The notes: generated by a model from the sequence alone, not told the origin. A DNA stretch of 64,000 bases from Calothrix sp. C42_A2020_038 (GCA_015272395.1 JACYLQ010000005.1:400914-464913); one strand, 5' to 3'. Shown: positions 1 to 8,774, counted from the stretch's first letter. A program made the numbers and translations.

Positions 1-516
1 TACCAAGAAATTATTTTTAACCAACAGCCTGATTTTATTGTTGAGTGTGGTGTTGCCTTTGGAGGAACAACAGCTTTTTTGGCTGATATGTGCAAATTGA
101 CGGGCAAAGGCGAGGTAATCGGTGTTGATATTGAAATTAAACCACAAACGCGCGCAAACTTAGCCAAGTATCAAAATATTCGCTTACTCGAAGGAAGCTC
201 TATTGATTTAGAGGTAACAAAACAAGTATTTGAAACAGTTGAAAATTACAATACTTTGGTGATTTTAGATTCAGACCATACTAAAGAACACGTATTACAA
301 GAACTGATGACATATAGTAAATTGGTTCCGTCCGGTGGTTACTTAATAGTTGAAGATACGAACATAAATGGTCATCCAGTATACCCAGAATATGGTTTAG
401 GACCAATGGAAGCTGTAGAAGAGTTCTTGTCGTCACACCCAGAATTTTACATCGACAAAAACTGTCATAAGTTTCTCACAACTTTTAATCCGAATGGTTA
501 TCTAAAAAAGGTGTAG
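1..516 (+). CDS. CmcI-type hydroxylase/methyltransferase family protein, 5' end missing
   Basis: The frame is open from base 1, so the gene starts upstream of the window; the first ATG visible (79) is internal. The start of the visible part has a glycine-rich stretch (VECGVAFGGTTAFLADM), followed by VIGVDIEIKP and later VILDSDHTKEHV and GGYLIVEDTNINGHP. This is the Rossmann-like SAM-binding core of the cephalosporin hydroxylase (CmcI)/rhamnosyl O-methyltransferase family, whose members in cyanobacteria usually sit among glycan or natural-product genes. The C-terminus looks complete. The true substrate cannot be told. A strong hairpin follows the stop and is shared with the converging rplI. 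Confidence 0.75.
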   Translation, partial: YQEIIFNQQPDFIVECGVAFGGTTAFLADMCKLTGKGEVIGVDIEIKPQTRANLAKYQNIRLLEGSSIDLEVTKQVFETVENYNTLVILDSDHTKEHVLQELMTYSKLVPSGGYLIVEDTNINGHPVYPEYGLGPMEAVEEFLSSHPEFYIDKNCHKFLTTFNPNGYLKKV

Positions 517-523
517 AAAAAAC

Positions 524-572
524 TGTAGAGCGGGTAATGGGGGGTTTTATACACCTCATTACCCGCTCTACA
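524..572. terminator. Bidirectional terminator hairpin between the CmcI-type gene and rplI
   Basis: A perfect 16-bp inverted repeat (arms 524-539 and 557-572) extends by further G-C/G-U pairs toward the loop. It lies between two converging stop codons, so it can terminate transcription from both sides. Confidence 0.8.
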
Positions 573-596
573 TCCAATGGTCGTGTTCTAATTTGT

Positions 597-1055
597 TTAA
601 CTTGCAACCACTTGCACGTTGATTTTAGCGCTGACTTCCGAGAACAACTTAACTTCTGCTTCGTAGGTCCCCAGCTTACTGATATCAGGAATAGTAATGC
701 TGCGCTTATCAACTTCGATATTGGTAACTTGTTTGATCACATTAGCGACATCTTGGGTGGTTACTGTACCAAAGATTGCTTCGTTTTCACCAGCTTGTAC
801 CGATACACTGTAAGCTGTAACTTTTTCTATTGTTGCTTTTTGCTCCAGTGCTTGTTGCTTGAGTTCAGCTTGACGCTGACGTTCGAGTTCACGGCGCCGT
901 TCAACTTGTTTGAGAATACCTGGAGTTGCAGGAGAAGCTAGTTTTTTAGGAACCAGATAATTGCGCGCATAACCAGGAGCGACTTCAACTAAATCGCCCA
1001 GCTTACCCAATTTGCTGACATCTTGATTTAAGACTAACTGTATACGTTTTGCCAT
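597..1055 (-). CDS. rplI: 50S ribosomal protein L9
   Basis: The 152-residue product matches bacterial L9 in length and organisation. The N-terminal rRNA-binding domain starts [20 protein letters not shown] and contains the hallmark [17 protein letters not shown] charged connecting helix (LEQKATIEK region) leads to the C-terminal domain with the GTVTTQDV motif. L9 binds 23S rRNA at the base of the L1 stalk. A purine-rich ribosome site (AAAGGACA) precedes the ATG at 1055. It is transcribed alone here and converges on the CmcI-type gene. Confidence 0.97.
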   Translation of the reverse strand: MAKRIQLVLNQDVSKLGKLGDLVEVAPGYARNYLVPKKLASPATPGILKQVERRRELERQRQAELKQQALEQKATIEKVTAYSVSVQAGENEAIFGTVTTQDVANVIKQVTNIEVDKRSITIPDISKLGTYEAEVKLFSEVSAKINVQVVAS

Positions 1056-1310
1056 TGTCCTTTGTTTTGTCTTCCGTGTAAAATCTCATTTGTTAGGGGC
1101 AGCAAGATATGAGGCTGTTTTCCCCGTGTTAGCTAATATATAGCCCGAAACTTACAGATTCTAGCGCTCGTTGGAGTGTAAGCGCAACCCATAACCACAA
1201 ATTAATGTTGATTTAATTCTCAACTTACTTTATTAGTTTCCTCAAGATAACGCATTTAAGGGCGTATTGACGTAATTATTCTCTATTCCCAGAATTAATA
1301 ACATAGACCA

Positions 1311-1559
1311 CTAGGTAGCAGGCACCAGAACTTGATTATCAATCCAGGTCAAAAGTTCAAAAAAACTGCGAGCTAAAGACGAAAGAATCATTCGATCTTG
1401 CTGTCCCCATAACAAAAGGGATGGTAATTTGAGACTGGTTAAAATCGAATGAATACAGGGACTAAATTCCTTACTCATCATACTCTTTAGGATTGCACAA
1501 AAAGCTGGTGGGTTATTGAATGCTGCGAGTATAGAGAAGGCAATGGAGTTAACCAACAT
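1311..1559 (-). pseudogene. Alpha/beta-hydrolase C-terminal remnant
   Basis: The reading frame contains SLKLPSLLLWGQQDRMI followed by SLARSFFEL. This resembles the strand around the acidic catalytic residue of alpha/beta hydrolases (typically 'P.LLLWG..D..IP..LA..F'). The nucleophile elbow, most of the fold and the catalytic His region are missing. The first residues of the frame run antisense into the neighbouring glycosyltransferase remnant, so only the part below about 1500 is hydrolase-like. I read this as a decayed 3' fragment, not a working 82-residue gene. The preceding 250 bases (1056-1310) hold no gene that I can see. Confidence 0.45.
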
Positions 1560-1988
1560 CCCTATTTTCCTTACGCAGGCGCCAGTAATCTTGGTGTTAA
1601 ACGTTCAGTTCATGAAATGGTTTGTGGTTTCGATGAAACAATGCTTTTACTCGAAGATGTTGACTACTGCTGGAGAATTCAAAAGGCAGGGAAAACACTT
1701 AATTGTGCAAAAGCACTTGTTCATTTTAGATTTCGTAGCACTGTTGAAGGTTTGTACAGTCGATATTGGAAATTAGCTTGTTACGATGTTTTGCTCCATC
1801 AAAAGCATCAACAACTAGGTATGCCAAAGTTGATCAAATGGCAGGATTTTGTCAAAGATGCAGCTATTTTTCCTGTAAAATTCATAGTGAAAGTTCGTAA
1901 TCGAGAAAGTTTGGTAAGGTGGTTATTAGATTTTGTGTGGTTTGCAGGGCATTTACAAGGTTGCATAAAGTACAAGTATCTTCCCTGA
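1491..1988 (+). pseudogene. Family 2 glycosyltransferase, truncated 3' fragment
   Basis: An open frame bounded upstream by TAG at 1488-1490 encodes a segment typical of GT2 enzymes: PYAGASNLGVKRSV, CGFDETMLLLEDVDYCWRIQ (the acid/base ED.D.CWR motif) and a C-terminal membrane-proximal part. The whole N-terminal nucleotide-sugar domain with the DxD motif is missing. The similarity begins near 1545, exactly where the antisense hydrolase remnant ends, so a deletion or recombination joined two broken genes. A translated product could start at ATG 1617 (123 residues), but it would lack the donor site. No function is expected. Confidence 0.6.
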
Positions 1989-2103
1989 TAAATCTACCAG
2001 TTTCAACTCCTCATTAGTGGGCGGTTTAATGAACCCAGCCCAAGCATCCTTATTCCCTTCTAAAATAATCCTGAAGTAAATATACTGTTCTACTGTAATA
2101 TCT

Positions 2104-3579
2104 ATGACTACTGCTGCTCCAGTCAAAACAGAGTACGAGGCGATTATTGGTTTAGAAACCCATTGTCAGCTAAGTACCAACACTAAAATATTCTCGGATA
2201 GTTCAACAGCCTTCGGCGCCGACCCCAACACAAACATTGACCCAGTTTGTATGGGTTTACCGGGAGTATTACCAGTACTCAACCAAAAAGTACTAGAATA
2301 TGCTGTCAAAGCAGGTTTAGCGCTGAATTGCCAAATCGCAAAATATAGTAAATTTGATCGCAAGCAATATTTTTATCCTGATTTACCCAAAAATTACCAA
2401 ATTTCGCAGTACGATTTACCAATTGCTGAACATGGCTGGTTAGAAATCGAGTTAATTGATAAAGATGGTAATCCAATTCGTAAAAAAATAGGTATTACCC
2501 GTCTCCACATGGAAGAAGATGCTGGTAAACTCGTTCACGCAGGTAGTGATAGGTTAGCTGGTTCTACTTACTCACTGGTAGACTACAACCGTGCGGGTGT
2601 TCCATTAGTAGAAATAGTATCGGAACCTGACTTACGTTCTGGGCAAGAAGCAGCAGAATACGCACAAGAACTGCGTCGAATTATGCGCTACTTAGGCGTG
2701 AGCGACGGTAACATGCAAGAAGGTTCGTTGCGCTGTGACGTTAATATATCTGTTCGCCCAGTTGGACAAAAAGAATTCGGCACTAAAGTTGAAATCAAAA
2801 ACATGAACTCCTTCAGTGCTATTCAAAAAGCAATTGAGTACGAAATTGAACGACAAATTGCTGCTGTCGAAGCTGGTGAACCAATTATCCAAGAAACACG
2901 TTTGTGGGAAGAAGGTTCGCAACGCACTATTAGTATGCGGAAAAAAGAAGGTTCTAGTGATTACCGTTATTTCCCCGAACCCGATTTAGGCCCTATCGAA
3001 GTTTCCTCTGAACAATTAAACATATGGAAAAGCGAGTTACCCGAACTTCCTGCCCAAAAACGCTATCGTTATGAAACCGAATTGGGACTTTCTGCATACG
3101 ATGCGCGCGTACTTACTGAAGAACGCACAGTTTCTGAATATTTTGAAACAGTGATTAATTGTGGTGCCAGTGCCAAAGCAGCAGCAAACTGGATTACACA
3201 AGATATCGCAGCTTATCTCAACAAACAAAAACTTGCTATCACTGATATTGGTTTAACCCCGCAAAACTTAGCAGATGTTATTACCCGTATAGAAAGCGGT
3301 AAAATCAGTAATGCTATCGCAAAAGAAAAGCTAGCCGATTTACTCAACGGTGTAACCCCTGAAAAAGCATTTGCAGGTAAAGAACTTATTAGCGACCCCA
3401 ATGTCCTCGAACCGATCATTGACGAAGTTATCGCCGCTAATCCCAAAGAATACGAGAAATACAAAGGTGGCAATGTCAATCTTAAAGGTTTCTTCGTCGG
3501 ACAAGTCCTCAAAAAAACAAACAAACTTGCTGAACCCCGTCTCACCAATGACTTGGTAGAGAAAAAGCTAAATGCCTAA
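2104..3579 (+). CDS. gatB: Aspartyl/glutamyl-tRNA amidotransferase subunit B
   Basis: The 491-residue product is full length for GatB, the kinase/transamidase subunit of GatCAB. That complex converts Glu-tRNA(Gln) and Asp-tRNA(Asn) to their amide forms. Visible landmarks are YEAIIGLETHCQL near the N-terminus, FYPDLPKNYQISQYDLP, the conserved RLHMEEDAGKL and DYNRAGVPLVEIVSEPD, and GSLRCDVNISVRP. The helical and YqeY-like tail ends in FFVGQVLKK. The other subunits are not in the window, as is usual in cyanobacteria, where gat genes are scattered. The ATG at 2104 gives the family's normal N-terminus. The gene is followed by the sRNA array. Confidence 0.97.
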   Translation: MTTAAPVKTEYEAIIGLETHCQLSTNTKIFSDSSTAFGADPNTNIDPVCMGLPGVLPVLNQKVLEYAVKAGLALNCQIAKYSKFDRKQYFYPDLPKNYQISQYDLPIAEHGWLEIELIDKDGNPIRKKIGITRLHMEEDAGKLVHAGSDRLAGSTYSLVDYNRAGVPLVEIVSEPDLRSGQEAAEYAQELRRIMRYLGVSDGNMQEGSLRCDVNISVRPVGQKEFGTKVEIKNMNSFSAIQKAIEYEIERQIAAVEAGEPIIQETRLWEEGSQRTISMRKKEGSSDYRYFPEPDLGPIEVSSEQLNIWKSELPELPAQKRYRYETELGLSAYDARVLTEERTVSEYFETVINCGASAKAAANWITQDIAAYLNKQKLAITDIGLTPQNLADVITRIESGKISNAIAKEKLADLLNGVTPEKAFAGKELISDPNVLEPIIDEVIAANPKEYEKYKGGNVNLKGFFVGQVLKKTNKLAEPRLTNDLVEKKLNA

Positions 3580-3656
3580 TATTCTTTACAAAAAATTTAC
3601 AAACAAAAGCTGGTTAGGGGGTAGCGCACCTCACCCCAACAATGATATTGTGTGTT

Positions 3657-3713
3657 AAGTAGATGCACCCTGATGAATCCGGAGAGCTATAAAAGTAGCT
3701 CTCTTTTTTTTTT
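3657..3713 (+). ncRNA. Tandem small RNA, copy 1
   Basis: First of four related units between gatB and argJ. Each unit has a -10-like hexamer (here TATTGT 3646-3651), then TAAG/TAG, the invariant core GATGCACCCTGATGA, a GAGAGC...GCTCTC hairpin and a run of T residues (3704-3713). The hairpin arms differ between copies but stay paired, which argues for selection on the RNA. Upstream blocks are also conserved (GGGGT..CGCACCTCACCCC at about 3617-3638) in the place of a -35 box. The predicted transcript is about 55 nt and carries no ORF with a ribosome site. The start is inferred from the spacing to the -10. Confidence 0.7.
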
Positions 3714-3864
3714 GAGTTTTTCCAATATTTCAGGCAATCCGAATCATCATGATATTCCCCTTTTCTTCATATTATTTTGCCGCAATCAAATTTTCTTAAC
3801 AATCTTTTTAGAACAAATACGATAATGGGTATTACCCCTCATCCCCAAAATGCTATACTATGCT

Positions 3865-3915
3865 AAGTAGATGCACCCTGATGATCCGGAGAGCTACGCA
3901 AGTGGCTCTCTTTTT
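3865..3915 (+). ncRNA. Tandem small RNA, copy 2
   Basis: Same layout as copy 1: -10 TATACT (3854-3859), the invariant core at 3869-3884, and the stem GAGAGCTAC/GTGGCTCTC with one G-U pair closed by a GCAA loop, then T5. A CCCTCATCCCC block lies upstream in the -35 region. Confidence 0.7.
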
Positions 3916-4045
3916 GTTTGTTTGTTAAATAGTACTAAAAAACTAGTATGAATATCAAGATTACTTTAAGTATTTATCGCAATAACTTTACAAAAAATCT
4001 ATATAAGGGGTGACGCACCTCATCCCAAAATTGATATACTATGCT

Positions 4046-4104
4046 AAGTAGATGCACCCTGATGATTCGGAGAGAGAGCCACTTGGGCTTCTCTCTTTTT
4101 TTTT
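4046..4104 (+). ncRNA. Tandem small RNA, copy 3
   Basis: -10 TATACT (4035-4040), core at 4050-4065. The hairpin has changed to GAGAGAGAGCC/GGGCTTCTCTC, still paired with one bulge, followed by nine T residues. The upstream block (4008-4026) closely matches copy 1. Confidence 0.7.
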
Positions 4105-4198
4105 GCTTTTTTTGTTGTAGTATAGATAACAATTTCAAAAAAAAATTGCAATAAGATGAGGGGTAATGCACAGCAGACCCGAATTAGTGTATTATGTT

Positions 4199-4255
4199 AT
4201 GTAGATGCACCCTGATGATCTGGAGAGTTGCCGAAGTGGCTCTCTCTTTTTTTTT
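4199..4255 (+). ncRNA. Tandem small RNA, copy 4
   Basis: -10-like TATTAT (4190-4195, shifted by about 2 nt), core at 4203-4218, hairpin GAGAGTTGC/GTGGCTCTC held by several G-U pairs, T-run 4247-4255. This is the most diverged promoter of the four; its upstream CACCTCA block has become CACAGCAG. The hairpin and core are intact. Confidence 0.65.
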
Positions 4256-4367
4256 GCCTATTTATCATTGGTGATTAGCTGTTAATTACTTCATTAGTAA
4301 AATACCATGCTTGTGGTGACACTATATTGATATAATCGCCAGTCAAATCATAATTGCAGGAAAAGTC

Positions 4368-5684
4368 ATGGCAGACTGGCATGAGATTAGTGGTGGAGTC
4401 ACGGCACCGAAAGGGTATCGGGCAACAGGGATAAAGGCTGGACTAAAGCCTTCGGGGTTGCCGGATTTAGCGTTGATACTGTCAGATGTAGATGCGATTG
4501 CAGCAGGTGTATTTACTAGCAGTCACGTTAAAGCAGCGTGTGTAGATTATTGTCGAGAGCGGTTGCAGACGAAGCAAATAACTCGCGCGATTCTTTGTAA
4601 TGCGGGGCAGGCGAATGCGGCAACAGGAGAGCAGGGGATGCGTGATGCACTTGAAAGTGCGAATATTTTGGCCAAAGAGTTAAATATTTCCCCTGATTCA
4701 GTATTGTTGGCGTCAACAGGTGTAATTGGTCAGCGCATTAAAATGGATGCAATGCGAAGTGGAATCCCAAAGCTTGTTGCAGCACTTTCGGAAACAGGTT
4801 CAGATGCGGCAGCAACAGCAATTATTACTACCGATTTAGTAACCAAGTCAATTGCGTTAGAGACAACGATTGGTGATCGGGCAGTACGAATTGGTGGTAT
4901 TGCTAAAGGTTCAGGGATGATTCATCCCAACATGGCAACCTTACTCGCATTTGTTACGTGTGATGCTGCTGTTTCACAACATTTATGGCAACAAATGCTT
5001 TCGCGCGCTGCCGATAGAAGCTTTAATGCCATAACTGTAGATGGAGATACAAGTACTAACGATAGTTTAATTGCCCTTGCTAACGGTCAATCTCGAACCC
5101 CTGCAATTACAGAAATGGGCAGTGAGGCAGAAAAATTAGAAGCGATGTTGACAGCTGTATGTCAACATTTAGCTAAAGCTATTGCTCGTGATGGCGAAGG
5201 TGCGACTTGCTTGATAGAAGTACAGGTAACAGGGGCGCCGAATGAAAACGCAGCTCGTCAAGTCGCAAAAACCATCGTTGGTTCATCACTTGTAAAGTCT
5301 GCAATATTTGGACGTGACCCCAACTGGGGAAGAATAGCAGCAGCAGCAGGACGCGCGGGAGTAGTTTTTGAACAAGAGAATTTGCGAATTCAGCTTGGTA
5401 ATTTTTTATTGATGGAAAACGGACAACCACTACCATTTGACCGTACAGCGGCAAGTAATTACTTGAAACATACAGCCGCAAACTCAAGTATGCCAGGATT
5501 TATCGCCACCAATATGAGCAATGACCTAAAGCTTGAAGTTGATCGTAGTACTATACCCCCACAACGAGTGGATAACCCGGTAATAATTAAAGTTAGCATT
5601 GGTAACGGTCACGGTTCTGGTAAAGCTTGGGGTTGTGATTTGAGTTATGACTACGTGAAAATAAACGCCGAGTATACAACTTGA
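4368..5684 (+). CDS. argJ: Bifunctional glutamate N-acetyltransferase / amino-acid N-acetyltransferase
   Basis: The 438-residue product is a complete ArgJ. It transfers the acetyl group from N-acetylornithine to glutamate and may also use acetyl-CoA, making the acetylated cycle of arginine synthesis. The precursor self-cleaves before the nucleophilic Thr in the motif KGSGMIHPNMATLLAF (Thr about 191, from ACC at 4938). Other family marks are ISGGVTAPKGYRATG, LCNAGQANAATG, the TNDSL segment and FGRDPNWGRI. The N-terminus from ATG 4368 is canonical. The gene lies just downstream of the sRNA array on the same strand, but about 110 bases and a strong terminator separate them. Confidence 0.97.
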   Translation: MADWHEISGGVTAPKGYRATGIKAGLKPSGLPDLALILSDVDAIAAGVFTSSHVKAACVDYCRERLQTKQITRAILCNAGQANAATGEQGMRDALESANILAKELNISPDSVLLASTGVIGQRIKMDAMRSGIPKLVAALSETGSDAAATAIITTDLVTKSIALETTIGDRAVRIGGIAKGSGMIHPNMATLLAFVTCDAAVSQHLWQQMLSRAADRSFNAITVDGDTSTNDSLIALANGQSRTPAITEMGSEAEKLEAMLTAVCQHLAKAIARDGEGATCLIEVQVTGAPNENAARQVAKTIVGSSLVKSAIFGRDPNWGRIAAAAGRAGVVFEQENLRIQLGNFLLMENGQPLPFDRTAASNYLKHTAANSSMPGFIATNMSNDLKLEVDRSTIPPQRVDNPVIIKVSIGNGHGSGKAWGCDLSYDYVKINAEYTT

Positions 5685-5739
5685 CATGATACTCTATTAG
5701 TACAAAAGATTACCTGAATAGAAGTAAAGTAATAATACT

Positions 5740-5816
5740 CCCCCTTCCCGCATCTGGGAAGGGGGGTTAGGTTTTACGTAGCGTTTTCCAGATAATGTGA
5801 AAAGTCAGCTTTATTG
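5740..5816 (-). repeat. Partial copy of MITE-like family A (with hairpin 5740-5765)
   Basis: Read on the minus strand, it starts with GCTGACTTTTCACATTATCTGG and continues to TAAAACCTAACCCCCCTTCCC, matching the left half of the complete element at 15520-15671. The hairpin CCCCCTTCCC/GGGAAGGGGG (5740-5765) could serve as a terminator for argJ. The second terminal repeat was not found, so this copy is incomplete. Confidence 0.65.
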
Positions 5817-6332
5817 CGATAACGCGCGTCTGATTTCACTTTGAGTTAGTTGATGGGAATCGTGAAACTCTCTAAGATTAATCGCTAAACCAATAAGCGA
5901 TGTTGACGTACCTACCAAGAAAAATATTAGCGCTGTTAATGCAATTGTTGCAGACTGAGTTTGATAAGCAATCGCAATCATAAACATGTTGATAACGTAT
6001 AACATTACAGCTATATACATAACCGTAATAGCTTGATGGACTTGAACATAATGCCTCATCATTATGGGTAATTCGTTATCGATATAATCAAGCCGTTCAC
6101 TTTTATAAACCGATTCATGTTGATCATCCAATAACTTTAGCCGTTCACGTGCCATCTCTCGTAATCGATGATTGAGGTTGCTATAACGTCCATGCATCCC
6201 ATTCAATATTAATGCAGATGCACTAATCATTACCACGGGAGCAAGAATATATTGCATTGCCCTGGCAGTAGTTTCGATATCCATGCTTTTTTCTCTATGG
6301 ATGTAATTACGCAAATCGCCTACTGTTGTCAT
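5811..6332 (-). CDS. DUF2721 family membrane protein
   Basis: The 173-residue product has three hydrophobic segments (about 27-45, 98-120, 127-152) and a conserved cytoplasmic stretch with NHRLREMARERLKLL between the first and second. This fits the DUF2721 family, small inner-membrane proteins of unknown function that are widespread in cyanobacteria. Family members usually begin close to the Met at 6284 (MDIETTARAMQ), so the true start may be there, giving 157 residues; neither start has a strong ribosome site. It faces argJ and lies downstream of cysC on the same strand. Confidence 0.7.
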   Translation of the reverse strand: MTTVGDLRNYIHREKSMDIETTARAMQYILAPVVMISASALILNGMHGRYSNLNHRLREMARERLKLLDDQHESVYKSERLDYIDNELPIMMRHYVQVHQAITVMYIAVMLYVINMFMIAIAYQTQSATIALTALIFFLVGTSTSLIGLAINLREFHDSHQLTQSEIRRALSQ

Positions 6333-6392
6333 CTATATCATGTGATATTAATTGTAATTTGTATGTAATATTTAACACATTTGAGTTTGAAA

Positions 6393-6426
6393 AGACTCGC
6401 GACTTCTCGCGCGAAGTCAGGAGTCT
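6393..6426. terminator. Hairpin downstream of cysC
   Basis: The inverted repeat AGACTCGCGACTTC/GAAGTCAGGAGTCT has a one-step mismatch and a TCGCGC loop. It is placed 50 bases after the cysC stop and before the DUF2721 gene, so it probably ends cysC transcripts. The T-run is weak. Confidence 0.5.
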
Positions 6427-6476
6427 AAAGAATCCAATATATTTTCGACTTTATTGCTTACAGATGTATTCTTTTT

Positions 6477-7067
6477 TTAGAAAATATCGCTAGCTTGTAA
6501 GTTACTACCGTTTTGACTATACATTAAAGGCAGGTAATATCCCAACTCTTCCATTTTCCTCAAAACTTTACCTGCACTTTCGGCAATTGTTTCTTGGTGT
6601 GTATTACAAGTCACTTCCGGAAATAGAGGTGGTTCATAAGGGTCATCAATACCAGTAAAGTTCTTTATTTCTCCTGCGCGAGCTTTTTTGTATAGACCTT
6701 TGGTATCACGCTGCTCGCATATTTCCAAAGGTGCATTTACGTATACTTCCACAAAATCAGCCATATCGCGACGCATTTCAGTACGGATTTGACGGTAAGG
6801 TGAAATTACTGATACAAGTACAATTACATCATTACGTACCAACAAATTTGCAACGTAACCGATACGGCGAATATTTTCATCACGGTCTTCTTTGCTAAAA
6901 CCCAATCCTTTAGTTAGGCATTGTCGTAATACGTCACCATCAAGAACTTCTACTTTATAACCTTGAGAACGCAATTCATTCTCGACGACACAACTAATAG
7001 TAGTTTTTCCGGCGCCGCTCAATCCGGTAAACCACACTGTTAAGCCTTTTTGCTCAAGTCTCATCAT
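6477..7067 (-). CDS. cysC: Adenylylsulfate kinase (APS kinase)
   Basis: The 196-residue product phosphorylates APS to PAPS with ATP in sulfate activation. The P-loop GLSGAGKTT is at residues 16-24. The APS-binding segments are LDGDVLRQCLTKGLGFSKEDRDENIRR, SVISPYRQIR, and the lid with DTKGLYKKARAGEIKNFTGIDDPYE. A C-terminal tail after GYYLPL is slightly longer than usual. The start could be the first or second Met of the MM pair. It is a stand-alone CysC, not fused to an ATP sulfurylase, and no other sulfur gene is adjacent. Confidence 0.93.
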   Translation of the reverse strand: MMRLEQKGLTVWFTGLSGAGKTTISCVVENELRSQGYKVEVLDGDVLRQCLTKGLGFSKEDRDENIRRIGYVANLLVRNDVIVLVSVISPYRQIRTEMRRDMADFVEVYVNAPLEICEQRDTKGLYKKARAGEIKNFTGIDDPYEPPLFPEVTCNTHQETIAESAGKVLRKMEELGYYLPLMYSQNGSNLQASDIF

Positions 7068-7615
7068 ACGAGTTCACTAATTCCGTAACTAAACAGCACC
7101 AAACGATAAGAAGCTAAATCTCAGATTCATTTTCAGAATCATTTGACGTATCAAATTATTAACATAGATTAAGCTTATACATCATCGTTCCTTCTCTAGT
7201 TACGAATGTAAGATTAAATACCTCTATCACAAGATAGATATATTCCTTAACAATTAAATCACCCCACTCCAAACCTCTCCCCAAGCTTTGGTTTGTATCA
7301 AAAGTTTTAGGGTGTAGAAAGATTAGGAACGGATGTAACAGTGAGACCACGCAGTGCGGTGTCGGTTTGGGTCTTGCTTGCATTGGCGAACCCGAAGGGA
7401 TAATTGATTTTAAATGACCGTGGTAGTTGGTGTATAGCAACAATTGCTGTCCGCAAAGCATCTCCTAAAAAGGATACCTCTGGCAATCATCCCTCTTTTT
7501 GGTTGACGTTAAAGATGGTATAATCACTAATTCATCCGTTGCAAGCTAACACCCCAAAATTTATGACACAGACCATTAGTAAATAAAAATCATGTCATCT
7601 TTCAAAACATAGCCA
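7068..7615. other. Gene-free spacer with dispersed repeat sequence
   Basis: No credible coding region. The 100-codon minus-strand frame here has no family resemblance or ribosome site. The spacer contains ACGGATGTAACAG (about 7331), GATAATTGATTTTAAAT (about 7399) and ATCCGTTGCAAGCTAACACC (about 7534). All recur at 24720-24805, so this is a copy of a dispersed repeat, partly interrupted. A trace of repeat family D (ATGACACAGACCATTAG) is at about 7563. Confidence 0.55.
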
Positions 7616-8428
7616 CTAGTTTTTGGTTGAGCCTCGATAAATTCGATCGATTTGAGCATTTGAAAGTCGCGTCATCGGAAATCCTTGATGTCTATCAAAA
7701 ACCACTTCTTGGGGTTGTTCAATTGTATTTTGTCCATTTGAGAATGCTTTCGTGACATTACCATCTGGGTCTAAATCAAATAATGTTTCATCATCTGATA
7801 TTGGCACCTGGCTTTGAGGTGAGACGTAAGAATGCGTTTCGGGGTCAAACGCTAAAACTTCTCCTGTTTCAATTTGATAAATCCATGCATAAATATTTAG
7901 TTGATTCTGATAAAGCTTGGAACGAATTACTGGATAAGTTCTCAAATTTTCAATTTGAGTCAATACATTCTCAGCAGTAATAATTTCGAGTAATTCTTCT
8001 CCTTTATAATGTCCGTAATGTTCTTTTACTAAAAGTCGCGTCGCTTCTGTGTACCTTAGCCAGTCATGCACTAGTGGCATTTCTTCATCCAAGGTATGTA
8101 ACTTCATTAACCCTTTCATGGCGCCGCAGTGCGAGTGACCACAAACAATAATTTGTCTAATCCCTAAAGCTTGTATGGCATATTCAATCGTGGCGCCTTC
8201 ACCACCATTAGTTGCTCCATAAGGAGGAATAATATTACCAGCATTGCGAATCACGAACAATTCGCCCAATTCAGCTTGCGTGATCAAGTTCGGATCTACG
8301 CGCGAGTCAGAACAAGTAATAAATAATACTCTAGGTTTTTGTCCTTGAGAAAGTTGTTCAAAAAGTTGTTGATGACTGCTGACATATTTGGATTTATATT
8401 CTCGCAGCCCTTTGATTAATTTCTTCAT
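7616..8428 (-). CDS. ccaA: Beta-carbonic anhydrase, carboxysomal CcaA/IcfA type
   Basis: The enzyme interconverts CO2 and bicarbonate and in this subtype supplies CO2 inside the carboxysome. I take the start at 8428 (MKKLIKGLREYKSKYVSSHQQLFEQL) because it matches the N-terminus of cyanobacterial CcaA; an in-frame ATG at 8476 would add 16 residues. With this start the zinc ligands fall at Cys39 (CSDSR), His98 and Cys101 (CGHSHCGAMKG), the positions known for CcaA. The C-terminal extension ending QIDRIYRGS is also CcaA-like and is the part that docks in the carboxysome. It is divergent from the large hybrid kinase at 8775. Confidence 0.92.
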   Translation of the reverse strand: MKKLIKGLREYKSKYVSSHQQLFEQLSQGQKPRVLFITCSDSRVDPNLITQAELGELFVIRNAGNIIPPYGATNGGEGATIEYAIQALGIRQIIVCGHSHCGAMKGLMKLHTLDEEMPLVHDWLRYTEATRLLVKEHYGHYKGEELLEIITAENVLTQIENLRTYPVIRSKLYQNQLNIYAWIYQIETGEVLAFDPETHSYVSPQSQVPISDDETLFDLDPDGNVTKAFSNGQNTIEQPQEVVFDRHQGFPMTRLSNAQIDRIYRGSTKN

Positions 8429-8774
8429 TACAATTTCAGCTTGAAAATCAAAAACATACTGTAAATTTTCGCTCAAACGGTCTATTCAGTACCGATATGT
8501 TATTAATTTGTGAGGAACGCTTAAAGTATCAGTTAAGTATAACTTAAACTTTTGTCAAGAAAGATTACAAATTAAGAATTTAATTCTGAAGACTTATACG
8601 TTACATCCCTAAATAATATTTGCTTAAGAAAGATCAGTCAGTAATAAATCATACAAAGAAATTAACAATAATACTTATAAGTTTTTAATATATATAATTT
8701 TTATAATTTCACCTTTTCAAGGGGAACTCTAAAGAAAAGCGATACAAATCTAAGATTTGAGGTGAAGTTATACT

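Noticed and set aside
537..941. 134-codon plus-strand frame over rplI
   Set aside because: Antisense to a well-conserved ribosomal protein gene; Cys/Phe-rich shadow translation.
3677..3682. TCCGGA in the sRNA units, like the DIF+ motif of heterocyst promoters
   Set aside because: It lies inside the predicted transcript at the base of the hairpin, is altered in copies 3 and 4, and would place a start after the terminator.
3974..4171. 65-codon minus-strand frame in the sRNA array
   Set aside because: Reads through a terminator hairpin and a poly-T tract in reverse (poly-Lys-like); the sRNA interpretation explains the sequence better.
7159..7461. 100-codon minus-strand open frame
   Set aside because: No family features and no ribosome site; it runs through a dispersed repeat, so it is chance coding in a spacer.
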